From assembly GCA_011322005.1 (NCBI GenBank), contig DROE01000165.1, forward strand, positions 1-7,034: DNA of 7,034 nt. Reading direction: 5' to 3'. The DNA is from Devosia sp. (GTDB taxonomy: Bacteria; Pseudomonadota; Alphaproteobacteria; Rhizobiales; Devosiaceae). The notes beneath the pieces were generated by a model that saw only the letters and a program-made list of their open reading frames with translations, had not been told where the DNA came from and did no database searches. A program made the translations under genes and the position numbers. Shown here piece by piece: positions 1 to 5,965 of the stretch; positions within the stretch are counted from its first letter, which is position 1; each line of letters begins with the position of its first letter.

Positions 1-211
1 GACAACATGGGAAAACGTGGTTGCCGCCTGCGCGCCATGTAATCTGCGCAAGAGCAATCGTTTATCCGGGGAAATCGACATGCACCCGCGCCAGAAGCCC
101 TATCGGCCCAGCGTGTTTGACCTGCACAATAACGGGCGGGCCTTTCCGCCCAACTATCTGCACGAAAGCTGGCTGGATTATCTCTATTGGGATATTGAAC
201 TTCTGCCCTAG
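1..211 (+). CDS. HNH endonuclease, C-terminal part (gene enters from the left edge)
   Basis: The reading frame is open from base 2 (base 1 ends the previous codon) and stops at TAG 209-211, giving the last 69 residues. It begins TTWENVVAAC and continues APCNLRK, the second half of an HNH nuclease fold: the Cys-x-x-Cys-Asn-x-x-Lys element that supplies zinc-binding and catalytic residues. The rest includes GRAFPPNYLHESWLDYLYWD, the tail typical of the short HNH proteins widespread in Alphaproteobacteria. These are predicted DNA nucleases; their cellular role is not established. The first His of the motif lies left of the window. The gene converges on dsbB with only 7 bases between stop codons, and no terminator hairpin is evident. 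Family assignment is strong; the function beyond 'HNH nuclease' is inferred. Confidence 0.9.
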   Translation, partial: TTWENVVAACAPCNLRKSNRLSGEIDMHPRQKPYRPSVFDLHNNGRAFPPNYLHESWLDYLYWDIELLP

Positions 212-218
212 CCTTGCG

Positions 219-743
219 TCAGGTCTGCTGGCTAAGCCGCTTGACCTGCCCGTGGGCCGACCAAAGCAGAAATGCTGCTACAAGGGCAGAAATCAGCGCA
301 TTATACCCGGCAAAACTGAGACCCAGAAATCTGAACTCGGGGTCGTCGCAGGGCACGACGCGGGCCTCGTTGATGGAACTCAGGGCGGAGAAATCGAGGC
401 TCTCGCCGGTTCCGGCGCAGGCGGTGGGGCCGGGCCAGAATTTCCACTCGACGCCGGCGTGAAAAATTCCCAGATATGTGCTCCACAGGAATATCGCGGC
501 AACCGTCAGGGTCAGGGCGATGCGCAGATAGGTGGGAATTTTTGTCCAGCCGCCAATTATGAGCACCAGCAGGGGCAGTCCGATATAATAGGGGATGCGC
601 TGGGCCAGACATAGTTCGCAGGGCTGGTAACCGCCGATAAGCTCAAAGCCCCAGGCGCCCACAATGGTGAAAAAACCGATCATGAAAGCGGTGTTGGCGC
701 GGTTGGCGTTGTTGCCGGAAAACTGTGCCAGTCTGTCTGCCAT
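219..743 (-). CDS. dsbB: Disulfide bond formation protein B (DsbB family)
   Basis: A 174-residue inner-membrane protein with about four hydrophobic segments (roughly residues 20-38, 52-66, 73-92 and 143-162). DsbB reoxidises the periplasmic thiol oxidase DsbA and passes the electrons to quinone. The first redox pair is C42-E-L-C45 in YQPCELCLAQR at the end of segment one. The second is C109 and C132 in the periplasmic loop between segments three and four. The context GVEWKFWPGPTAC and the ending RFLGLSFAGYNALIS are characteristic of alphaproteobacterial DsbB. The ATG at 741-743 follows an A-rich run with only a weak Shine-Dalgarno (GATAGG about 11 bases upstream). The yqaA-type gene lies 103 bases upstream on the same strand, so co-transcription is possible. 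All four expected cysteines are present. Confidence 0.93.
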   Translation of the reverse strand: MADRLAQFSGNNANRANTAFMIGFFTIVGAWGFELIGGYQPCELCLAQRIPYYIGLPLLVLIIGGWTKIPTYLRIALTLTVAAIFLWSTYLGIFHAGVEWKFWPGPTACAGTGESLDFSALSSINEARVVPCDDPEFRFLGLSFAGYNALISALVAAFLLWSAHGQVKRLSQQT

Positions 744-846
744 TTTTTTTGGCCTATCAAATGTTGTTCAGATGTTGCGCCTGAAGAATCACGATTTTGT
801 CGCAGGGGCGCGGGGCGCAGGCGCCGGTTCTAAACCCGGAATTTGT

Positions 847-1428
847 CTACAACAAAAACTTGAGTGCGACAAATCCGCCAATCAACAGGGTGCAGAACAG
901 GATGAACATCAGGCCAAGGCGCTTTTCGATGAAATCGCGGATGGGCTCACCAAACAGATAGAGCAGACCCGAGACCAGGAAGAACCTCAACCCCCGGCCA
1001 ACCACCGAGACGGCGGCGAACTGGAGCAGGTTAAAACCGACTGTCCCGGAAAAAATCGTCAGGACCTTATAGGGAAACGGGGTAACGGCGCCCAGAAATA
1101 TGCCCCATCCGCCCCATTGGTCGTACCAGGAGACAAAGCGCTCGAAGGAGTGTTCCGCGCCGTAAAAGGCCAGAATGGGCTGGCCGATGGCCTGAAACAG
1201 CAGCGCACCGATAGCGTAGCCGACAAAGGCCCCAAGCACTGAGGCAATGGTGCAGATGGTGGCATAAATCCACCATTTCTGACGCCGGGCCACCACCATG
1301 GGGATAAGCAGCACATCGGGCGGTATGGGGAAAAACGAGCTTTCGGTAAAACTTACCGCGCCCAGCGCCTGGGGCGCGTGGCGACCGGCGGCAAGGGACA
1401 TCAGCCAGTCATAGAGTTTTTGCAGCAA
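847..1428 (-). CDS. yqaA: YqaA-family membrane protein (VTT / DedA-like)
   Basis: A 193-residue integral membrane protein of the YqaA branch of the VTT (DedA/SNARE-associated) family. Relatives are proposed to be lipid or proton-linked transporters of the inner membrane; the exact substrate is unknown. Visible signatures are E29-S-S-F-F-P-I-P-P-D38, the re-entrant-loop acidic/Pro motif; the TPFPYK segment near residues 116-121; and the R145/R148 arginines in VVGRGLRFF. I chose TTG at 1426-1428 because the resulting N-terminus (MLQKLYDW) matches the family. A CGGAG (complement of 1438-1442) lies 9 bases upstream, and no ATG or GTG occurs between it and the in-frame stop at 1474-1476. The next in-frame ATG would remove nine family-typical residues. 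Its position upstream of dsbB, with an HNH gene beyond, is a neighbourhood I recall from Hyphomicrobiales. Confidence 0.9.
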   Translation of the reverse strand: MLQKLYDWLMSLAAGRHAPQALGAVSFTESSFFPIPPDVLLIPMVVARRQKWWIYATICTIASVLGAFVGYAIGALLFQAIGQPILAFYGAEHSFERFVSWYDQWGGWGIFLGAVTPFPYKVLTIFSGTVGFNLLQFAAVSVVGRGLRFFLVSGLLYLFGEPIRDFIEKRLGLMFILFCTLLIGGFVALKFLL

Positions 1429-1518
1429 CGAGGAGAACTCCGGTGAGCGTGTTATTTTTTGTTCTCCACCCTCTTAGCCGGACAAAGCTAATATTAGATG
1501 GACGAGCAAACAGGGCGA

Positions 1519-1547
1519 TTGACGCGCCAAACCGTTTGGCGTAAATC
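1519..1547 (+). promoter_or_regulatory. Candidate sigma-70 promoter of tRNA-Leu with a dyad in the spacer
   Basis: TTGACG at 1519-1524 is a near-consensus -35. After a 17-base spacer, TAAATC at 1542-1547 is a weak -10 (3 of 6). Transcription would begin near 1554, giving a short leader of about 24 bases before the mature tRNA end at 1578. The whole spacer (1525-1541) is itself a perfect inverted repeat, CGCCAAA-CCG-TTTGGCG. The promoter assignment rests only on motif and spacing. Confidence 0.45.
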
Positions 1548-1577
1548 GCGGCGACGGTCAAACGATCGCTGCCTTTT

Positions 1578-1664
1578 GCCCCTCTGGCGGAACTGGTAGA
1601 CGCGCGGGATTCAAAATCCCGTTCCCGTATGGGAGTGCCGGTTCGATTCCGGCGGGGGGCACCA
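1578..1664 (+). tRNA. tRNA-Leu, anticodon CAA
   Basis: A complete class II tRNA of 87 nt with encoded CCA. The acceptor stem pairs GCCCCTC (1578-1584) with GGGGGGC (1654-1660), with one U-G pair. The discriminator is A1661, followed by CCA. The anticodon stem CGGGA/TCCCG (1605-1609, 1617-1621) encloses loop TTCAAAA with anticodon CAA at 1612-1614, which reads UUG. The D arm has AACTGGTAGA. The long variable arm (1622-1636, CCC/GGG stem) is as expected for leucine. The T arm GCCGG-TTCGATT-CCGGC spans 1637-1653. No integrase or repeated 3' end is visible nearby, so nothing indicates use as an attachment site. Confidence 0.97.
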
Positions 1665-1672
1665 AATACTGG

Positions 1673-1679
1673 TTTTTTT
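1673..1679 (+). terminator. Possible tRNA transcription end (T-tract)
   Basis: Seven consecutive T residues follow the tRNA 3' end by 8 bases. There is no separate hairpin between them, so any intrinsic termination would have to use the structured tRNA 3' half. This is a weak call. Confidence 0.3.
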
Positions 1680-1757
1680 GCGCCACCTCACCTGGGTTCG
1701 CGGTTTGCGTTGGAGTTCGCGGCTGGCCGCACATTTTCATTGTGCCAAAAGACGAGT

Positions 1758-1788
1758 GCTACCCCCCGGATTTTGTCCGGGGGGCAGC
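1758..1788 (-). terminator. Strong GC hairpin downstream of the L,D-transpeptidase gene
   Basis: CCCCCCGGA (1762-1770) pairs with TCCGGGGGG (1776-1784) around a TTTTG loop. After an A/C mismatch, GCT/AGC adds three more pairs. It lies 19 bases past the transpeptidase stop at 1808. On the minus strand a CTTTTGG tract follows about 6 bases after the stem, so it is a plausible but non-canonical terminator. On the plus strand no T-tract follows. It is the only notable element in the gap 1665-1807 besides the T-tract after the tRNA. Confidence 0.55.
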
Positions 1789-1807
1789 TAGTTCCCGGGG
1801 CCTGACC

Positions 1808-2491
1808 CTAGATAACCAGAATTTTCGCGCCGCTCCTGACACGTTCGTATAGGTCGATGATATCCTGGTTGAGAAAACGCACACAGCCGCTGGAAACCGC
1901 CTTGCCGATGGACCATGCTTCCGGTGTTCCATGCAGACGATAAAGCGTGTCCTTGCCGTTTTTGAAGATATAGAGCGCACGGGCACCCAGCGGGTTGTTG
2001 ATGCCCGGTTCCATGCCGCCATTGGCGGCGCTGTATTTTTCCAGTTCGGGCTGACGTGCAATCATGCTGGCGGGCGGGGTCCAGGTTGGCCATTTGCGTT
2101 TCCAGGCGATGTTGGCGCGGCCCGACCAGGCAAACCCCGCGCGGCCAAGGCCGACACCATAACGCATGGCCCGGCCTCCGGGCAGTATAAAATGGGCGTA
2201 GAATGTCTTGGTGTTGACGATGATGCTGCCCACGGGTTCGTCGGTGTCAAAATCCACCTCGCGGCGATAGAAACGGGAAGCGACCTGGTCAAGGTCCACC
2301 GCAGCAATGGGAAAGCGCTCATTGGGAAGCGGACCATACATTTCCGCCACTTCCCGGGCCCGGGCCCGGCTGGTGTCGGAAGTCATGCGTCCGGTCGAAG
2401 CGGCACCTGAGCAACCGGCGGCGGTCAGGGCCAGAAGTGAAGCGGAGCCGGCGTTGAACATACGGCGGGAGATGAGAGGATTACTGGTCAT
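1808..2491 (-). CDS. L,D-transpeptidase (YkuD family), predicted Tat-exported lipoprotein
   Basis: A 227-residue protein. YkuD enzymes form 3-3 peptidoglycan cross-links or attach proteins to the murein through an active-site cysteine in the periplasm. The catalytic region is at residues 187-205: H187-G-T ... S200-S-G-C203-V-R205, the standard histidine and SSGCxR motif. The upstream part NNPLGARALYIF is also typical. The N-terminus has S8-R-R-M-F12, a twin-arginine motif, then a hydrophobic stretch ending L-T-A-A-G-C27, a lipobox. Export by Tat followed by lipidation at Cys27 is therefore predicted. I chose ATG 2489-2491 because it gives this signal and has CGGAG (complement of 2501-2505) 9 bases upstream; a longer in-frame start at 2623 adds 44 residues that would bury the signal. 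The next minus-strand gene upstream ends 82 bases away. Confidence 0.93.
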   Translation of the reverse strand: MTSNPLISRRMFNAGSASLLALTAAGCSGAASTGRMTSDTSRARAREVAEMYGPLPNERFPIAAVDLDQVASRFYRREVDFDTDEPVGSIIVNTKTFYAHFILPGGRAMRYGVGLGRAGFAWSGRANIAWKRKWPTWTPPASMIARQPELEKYSAANGGMEPGINNPLGARALYIFKNGKDTLYRLHGTPEAWSIGKAVSSGCVRFLNQDIIDLYERVRSGAKILVI

Positions 2492-2514
2492 AGTACAAAA
2501 CTCCGATAGACGGT

Positions 2515-2578
2515 TCTGAGTTGCTGGTGGAATCCGACCGGCTGGCAGGCCCGCGCCGGAAGGCATTTGAAACTCAGA
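2515..2578. repeat. 8-bp inverted repeat bracketing the gap upstream of the transpeptidase
   Basis: TCTGAGTT (2515-2522) and AACTCAGA (2571-2578) are perfectly complementary and enclose 48 bases, which include a CCGGC/GCCGG pair. The right arm covers the stop codon of the small secreted protein gene. No T-tract follows, so this is not a clear terminator. It could form a processed or attenuating structure, or be chance. Confidence 0.35.
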
Positions 2579-2954
2579 CAATCGGGGGACGAAAAATAAA
2601 ACCGGCGCTTTCAGAGCCGGCAAACATGGCTGTGAGCGTTACCTTCAGGCGTGCTCGTCCGGGAAAGAACGGGTCAGTTGGCGTGTGCACCATCAGTTTG
2701 TCGAGCGAGCAGGGGGAAAAGCCCGGTGAAACCGCCAGAAAAGGTGCTGAGCAGCACTCTGAGGCCATCGTTGCGGTGTTGTTGTCCGTGATTGCAGAAT
2801 GAAGGACAGCGCCTGCGCCCGCGCCGGAAAGGGGAGATACCGCCAGGACATTATCCGCAGTATGGCCGGGCACGCTCCAACTAGTTGCGGGCCCGGCCCA
2901 GACCTGGGTGCTTCCCATCATCGCCAGCAGAACTATAACCACAAGCCTCATCAT
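2574..2954 (-). CDS. Small secreted cysteine-containing protein of unknown function
   Basis: A 126-residue protein I do not recognise with certainty. Residues 1-20 form a signal peptide (MRLVVIVLLAMMGS core, cleavage after QVWA), giving a mature periplasmic or secreted protein of about 106 residues. It contains an adjacent cysteine pair C67-C68 and C82 in the order CCSAP ... FSPCSLDK, histidines at 31, 52 and 90, and a Pro-rich end FRPPIV. That CC...C plus RPP-terminus pattern recalls small periplasmic proteins found near copper genes in Alphaproteobacteria; this resemblance is from memory and is an inference. Codon choice looks coding throughout. The start is ATG ATG at 2949-2954, with no strong Shine-Dalgarno. 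It is divergent from mntH, sharing its operator-containing upstream region, and lies upstream of the L,D-transpeptidase on the same strand. Confidence 0.62.
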   Translation of the reverse strand: MMRLVVIVLLAMMGSTQVWAGPATSWSVPGHTADNVLAVSPLSGAGAGAVLHSAITDNNTATMASECCSAPFLAVSPGFSPCSLDKLMVHTPTDPFFPGRARLKVTLTAMFAGSESAGFIFRPPIV

Positions 2955-3046
2955 CGGGTTTTGATATCACCAGCGAGAATAAAGCTCCACCGGGGGAAGA
3001 TGACGAATTCGTGATCGTCGCAGAATGGGGGTGGTATTGCGGTGTG

Positions 3047-3057
3047 GGCAAATTGCC
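3047..3057. promoter_or_regulatory. Upstream TTGCA-like dyad in the mntH control region
   Basis: GGCAA-A-TTGCC is a perfect 11-base palindrome centred at 3052, 22 bases from the centre of the main operator. It shares the GCAA/TTGC half-sites but not their spacing. It may be an auxiliary site in the same array, or chance. Confidence 0.35.
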
Positions 3058-3059
3058 TC

Positions 3060-3088
3060 TTGCTGTTGCAAACTATTTGCATTAAGAA
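3060..3088 (+). promoter_or_regulatory. Candidate mntH promoter
   Basis: TTGCTG (3060-3065) and TAAGAA (3083-3088) are separated by 17 bases and could serve as -35 and -10, with a start near 3095 and a leader of about 65 bases. Both boxes are only partial matches. The palindrome at 3067-3081 fills the spacer, the position expected for a repressor operator. Confidence 0.35.
3067..3081. promoter_or_regulatory. Mur-type manganese operator (TGCAAA-CTA-TTTGCA)
   Basis: A perfect 6-3-6 palindrome 81 bases before the mntH ATG. Read on the other strand it is TGCAAATAGTTTGCA. In Rhizobium and Brucella, the Fur-family regulator Mur represses Mn uptake genes (sitABCD, mntH) from AT-rich TGCAAA/TTTGCA dyads; I compare with that consensus from memory. 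Mn(II)-dependent repression of mntH is the inferred role. Confidence 0.7.
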
Positions 3089-3091
3089 ATC

Positions 3092-3106
3092 TGCAAGATT
3101 GTTGCA
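3092..3106. promoter_or_regulatory. Second TGCAA-N5-TTGCA dyad
   Basis: TGCAA-GATTG-TTGCA has the same overall 15-base length and outer half-sites as the operator at 3067-3081, 25 bases centre to centre downstream. It overlaps the predicted transcription start. It is plausibly a second, weaker site for the same regulator. Confidence 0.5.
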
Positions 3107-3161
3107 TCTACCCGGCTGCAGTTTTCCAGCGTTGACAAAAAAGACCTTCTGAATCCGTAAA

Positions 3162-4523
3162 ATGAACGACATGAGAATCACCAAAGTTGCCGATGTTTCC
3201 GATACAGGCGGCTTCCGCTCTGCGGTTGAAACCCCCTCTCTGGTGGAGTCATTCCGCTCGGTGCCCGTGCCGGCGGGCGGCACTTTTTTTCGGCGGTTTT
3301 TTGCCTTTCTGGGGCCCGGTTTTCTGGTGTCGGTGGGCTATATGGACCCGGGCAACTGGGCCACTTCCATCGCCGGTGGCTCGGAATTTGGCTACACGCT
3401 GCTGGCAGCGGTGCTGCTCTCCTCGTTCATGGCCATATTGCTGCAGGCGCTTTGCGCGCGTTTTGCCATTGCTACCGGCCGCGACCTGGCCCAGGCCTGC
3501 CGCGACGAATATTCAAAGCCTGTTTCTTTTATCCTGTGGGTGCTGGCGGAGCTGGCCATCATCGCCACCGACCTGGCCGAGGTCATCGGCACCGCCATAG
3601 GACTGCAACTTCTGTTCGGCCTACCGCTCATCTGGGGTGTGGCGATAACCGCATTTGACGTGTTCCTGATTTTGTGGCTGCAAGCCAAGGGTTTTCGCTA
3701 TCTCGAAGCGTTCATCGTGGCGTTGATATTGATCATTGCGGGGTGTTTTGTCGGCCAGCTCATCCTGTCGCAACCCTCGATTGCCGGAATTGTTTCGGGT
3801 TTTTTGCCCTCGCCCGAAATCGTGAACGACCAGCGCATGCTCTATCTGGCGCTAGGGATTCTGGGCGCCACCGTGATGCCGCACAATCTTTATCTGCACA
3901 CCGGTATCGTGCAGACCCGCGCCTTCGGGCAGGACGAGAAGGGCAAAAAAGACGCTATCAAGATGGCAAGTCTTGATTCATCTGTTGCCCTGGGGCTGGC
4001 GCTGATGGTCAATGCCTCCATTCTCATTCTGGCGGCGGCCGCATTTTATGAGAGCGGCTACGGGGTGGTCGAAGACCTTACCGATGCCCATGCGCTGCTG
4101 GCTCCGTTGCTGGGCGCAGCGATCGCCCCGGTCTTGTTTGCGGTGGCGCTTCTGGCTTCGGGTCTGGCCTCAACGGTTACCGCGACCATGGCCGGGCAGA
4201 TTGTCATGGAGGGGTTCTTGCGCATCCGTCTGCCGCTCTATGCCCGGCGTCTGATTACCCGTGGCACGGCGATTATCCCGGCGGTCATCATGATATTCAT
4301 GTTCGGGGAAAAGGGCGCAACCGAATTGCTGGTGCTCAGCCAGGTTGTGTTGTCGCTGCAACTGCCCTTTGCCATTGTGCCGCTGGTGATGTTTTCCATG
4401 GACGGGAAAAAAATGGGCACATTTCGCGCGCCCTCATGGATGCTGGTGCTTGGCATTCTGATTGCCCTGCTGGTGATCGTGCTCAATCTCAAACTGCTGT
4501 TTGATTTTGTGGCGCTTGGGTGA
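3162..4523 (+). CDS. mntH: Nramp-family divalent metal (Mn2+/Fe2+) transporter MntH
   Basis: A 453-residue inner-membrane protein that imports Mn2+, and possibly Fe2+, driven by protons. It has the two metal-binding signatures of Nramp proteins: D62-P-G-N65 in the first membrane helix (VGYMDPGNWATS) and M239-P-H241 in helix six (ATVMPHNLYLHTG). The segments ALCARFAIATGRDLAQACR and ELAIIATDLAEVIGTAIGL are also characteristic. About eleven hydrophobic segments run to the C-terminus, and length is normal for the family. The N-terminal 40 residues are variable and non-membrane. The start is uncertain: ATG 3162 and ATG 3171 are in frame and neither has a clear Shine-Dalgarno. A Mur-type dyad array lies just upstream, suggesting Mn-dependent repression. 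The stop is 9 bases from that of the convergent multicopper oxidase, with no terminator visible between them. Confidence 0.95.
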   Translation: MNDMRITKVADVSDTGGFRSAVETPSLVESFRSVPVPAGGTFFRRFFAFLGPGFLVSVGYMDPGNWATSIAGGSEFGYTLLAAVLLSSFMAILLQALCARFAIATGRDLAQACRDEYSKPVSFILWVLAELAIIATDLAEVIGTAIGLQLLFGLPLIWGVAITAFDVFLILWLQAKGFRYLEAFIVALILIIAGCFVGQLILSQPSIAGIVSGFLPSPEIVNDQRMLYLALGILGATVMPHNLYLHTGIVQTRAFGQDEKGKKDAIKMASLDSSVALGLALMVNASILILAAAAFYESGYGVVEDLTDAHALLAPLLGAAIAPVLFAVALLASGLASTVTATMAGQIVMEGFLRIRLPLYARRLITRGTAIIPAVIMIFMFGEKGATELLVLSQVVLSLQLPFAIVPLVMFSMDGKKMGTFRAPSWMLVLGILIALLVIVLNLKLLFDFVALG

Positions 4524-4532
4524 ACCGGCCCG

Positions 4533-5936
4533 TTATTCCACCACAAACCAGGTAATCATTCCGGCTGCTGCATGTTCGAGCATGTGGCAGTGATAGAGCC
4601 ATTTGCCCGGGTTGTCGGCTACAAAGGCAACCCTTGTGGTCTGGTTGGGGCTTATCAGGAATGTGTCCCGCCACGGCCTGCCCTCGTCGATGGTGCTGCC
4701 GCTGCGCGAGATGATGCGGAAGTGAAAGCCGTGCACGTGCATGGCGTGCATGAAGCGGGTGTCGTTGATGGTTTCAATGATTACCGTTTCACCGGTTTTG
4801 ACCGTGAAAAACGGTTTTTCGCCCATATTGGCAATGCCGTTGAAGGCCCAGACCTGACCGGTATTGCGAAAGTCATCGCCCTGAAGTTTTCGGCCCTGAT
4901 AATAGATGTCTTCAATCCGGCCCATGGCTCCGCCACTCATGCGCAGGGGAAAATTGACGGCGTTTTCCAAATCGGGTTCGGGAATGGGGTTGGCGGGCAG
5001 GGCAACCAGTGGAGATGCGGGTTTATTTGTGCCCGATACCGCAAAACTGGCAAACGGGTAGGCCTCCATGCTGGAGATTTCTTCGATTACGAAGTCTTTT
5101 CCAGCTTCAGGCACTACCAAAAGATCAATACGCTGGGCGGGACCCAGAAGATGGGGAGCATATCCCAGCGGCTTTGGAGCGCCGGTTGACTGGCCATCAT
5201 AGGCCAGAAGCGATGCGCCAAAGCTGTCAGGGTCGATTTCCAGAATGCGGGAGTTGGAGGTGTTGATGAGGCGCAGGCGATAGGCTTCCCCGGCATTGAG
5301 ATTGAAAGAGGGCTGAACTTCACCGTTCACCGTCAGCCAGTTGCCAAGCCGTCCCTCATGGGACCAGTCGGTGAGCGAGCCCAGAGTTGCAAGGTCGAGC
5401 ACACCCTCGGAGGTAAGCCGCCAGTCGTCGATGACAAGGGTCAAATCGTGGTCGCGGTCGAACGGTGTTTCGGGCTCTTCCACGATCAGGGCACCATACA
5501 ACCCCCGGGCCACCTGGCTCCAGGTCTTGTTATGGGAATGATACCAGTAGGTGCCCGCGTCGGGCGCGACAAAATCATATTCAAATGTCTCGCCGGGCAT
5601 CACGGCGCGTTGCGTCAATCCGGGCACCCCGTCCATCTCGTTGACAATTCTTATGCCGTGCCAGTGAATGGTTGTGGGTTCCTCAAGATTATTGATGAGC
5701 CGCACCCGCACCCGCGCGCCCTGCTTGAGGCGTATTTCAGGGCCCGGTGTGCTGCCATTATAGAGCCACAGGTCCGAGACCGGCCCGTCCGGCCCGACAA
5801 GGCTCTGCCTTGAGGGGGCGGCGGTGAACTCGATAAAATCTTCCTGCGCCTGCACCACCTGCCATAGCGGAGGGGCGACGAGAAGGGCCGCGCCACCGGC
5901 GAGAGTCCTCATGACCTGACGTCTGCTCAGGCGCAT
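4533..5936 (-). CDS. Tat-exported three-domain multicopper oxidase (laccase/CueO-like)
   Basis: A 467-residue periplasmic oxidase that couples one-electron oxidation of a substrate to reduction of O2 to water. The N-terminus S4-R-R-Q-V-M is a twin-arginine motif, with cleavage predicted after VQA30. Three cupredoxin domains lie at about 35-155, 165-300 and 340-467. All four copper-ligand clusters are present: H91-W-H93-G, H133-S-H135, H397-A-M-H400-V-H402-G, and H449-C450-H451-M-L-E-H455 ... M460. C450, H397, H455 and M460 are the type 1 site; the others bind the trinuclear cluster. No methionine-rich insert like that of E. coli CueO is seen between residues 320 and 400, so cuprous oxidase activity is less certain; ferroxidase, Mn(II) or phenol oxidation remain possible. 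ATG 5934-5936 has AAGGAG (complement of 5947-5952) 10 bases upstream. It converges on mntH. Confidence 0.95.
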   Translation of the reverse strand: MRLSRRQVMRTLAGGAALLVAPPLWQVVQAQEDFIEFTAAPSRQSLVGPDGPVSDLWLYNGSTPGPEIRLKQGARVRVRLINNLEEPTTIHWHGIRIVNEMDGVPGLTQRAVMPGETFEYDFVAPDAGTYWYHSHNKTWSQVARGLYGALIVEEPETPFDRDHDLTLVIDDWRLTSEGVLDLATLGSLTDWSHEGRLGNWLTVNGEVQPSFNLNAGEAYRLRLINTSNSRILEIDPDSFGASLLAYDGQSTGAPKPLGYAPHLLGPAQRIDLLVVPEAGKDFVIEEISSMEAYPFASFAVSGTNKPASPLVALPANPIPEPDLENAVNFPLRMSGGAMGRIEDIYYQGRKLQGDDFRNTGQVWAFNGIANMGEKPFFTVKTGETVIIETINDTRFMHAMHVHGFHFRIISRSGSTIDEGRPWRDTFLISPNQTTRVAFVADNPGKWLYHCHMLEHAAAGMITWFVVE

Positions 5937-5965
5937 CCGCGTGGTGCTCCTTCTGGTTGGAAAAA

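Noticed and set aside
21..614. Plus-strand 197-codon frame over the HNH end and dsbB
   Set aside because: It runs antisense to dsbB and out of frame with the HNH gene; its composition is Gly/Gln-rich with no family resemblance.
664..1242. Plus-strand 192-codon frame
   Set aside because: It is antisense to the YqaA-family gene, rich in Gln/Glu/Lys as expected for the complement of membrane-protein codons.
1558..1740. Minus-strand 60-codon frame containing PPAGIEPALPYG
   Set aside because: It is antisense to tRNA-Leu. This PPAGIEPAL-type peptide is a well-known false product of translating the complement of leucine/serine tRNA genes.
1578..1807. tRNA-Leu 3' end as an integration site
   Set aside because: No integrase, no repeat of the tRNA 3' end and no foreign-looking genes are present in the window.
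1931..2410. Plus-strand 159-codon frame
   Set aside because: It is antisense to the L,D-transpeptidase, whose catalytic motif and start site are clear.
3132..3163. TTGACA followed by TAAAAT just before mntH, as a promoter
   Set aside because: The spacer is 20 bases and the -10 would overlap the ATG at 3162, so a start there would miss the codon. It would only work if translation began further downstream.
2951..3283. Minus-strand 110-codon frame across the mntH upstream region
   Set aside because: It overlaps the mntH N-terminus and the operator array, has no ribosome-binding site and no recognisable features.
4572..5189. Plus-strand 205-codon frame
   Set aside because: It is antisense to the multicopper oxidase, whose copper ligands are all intact.
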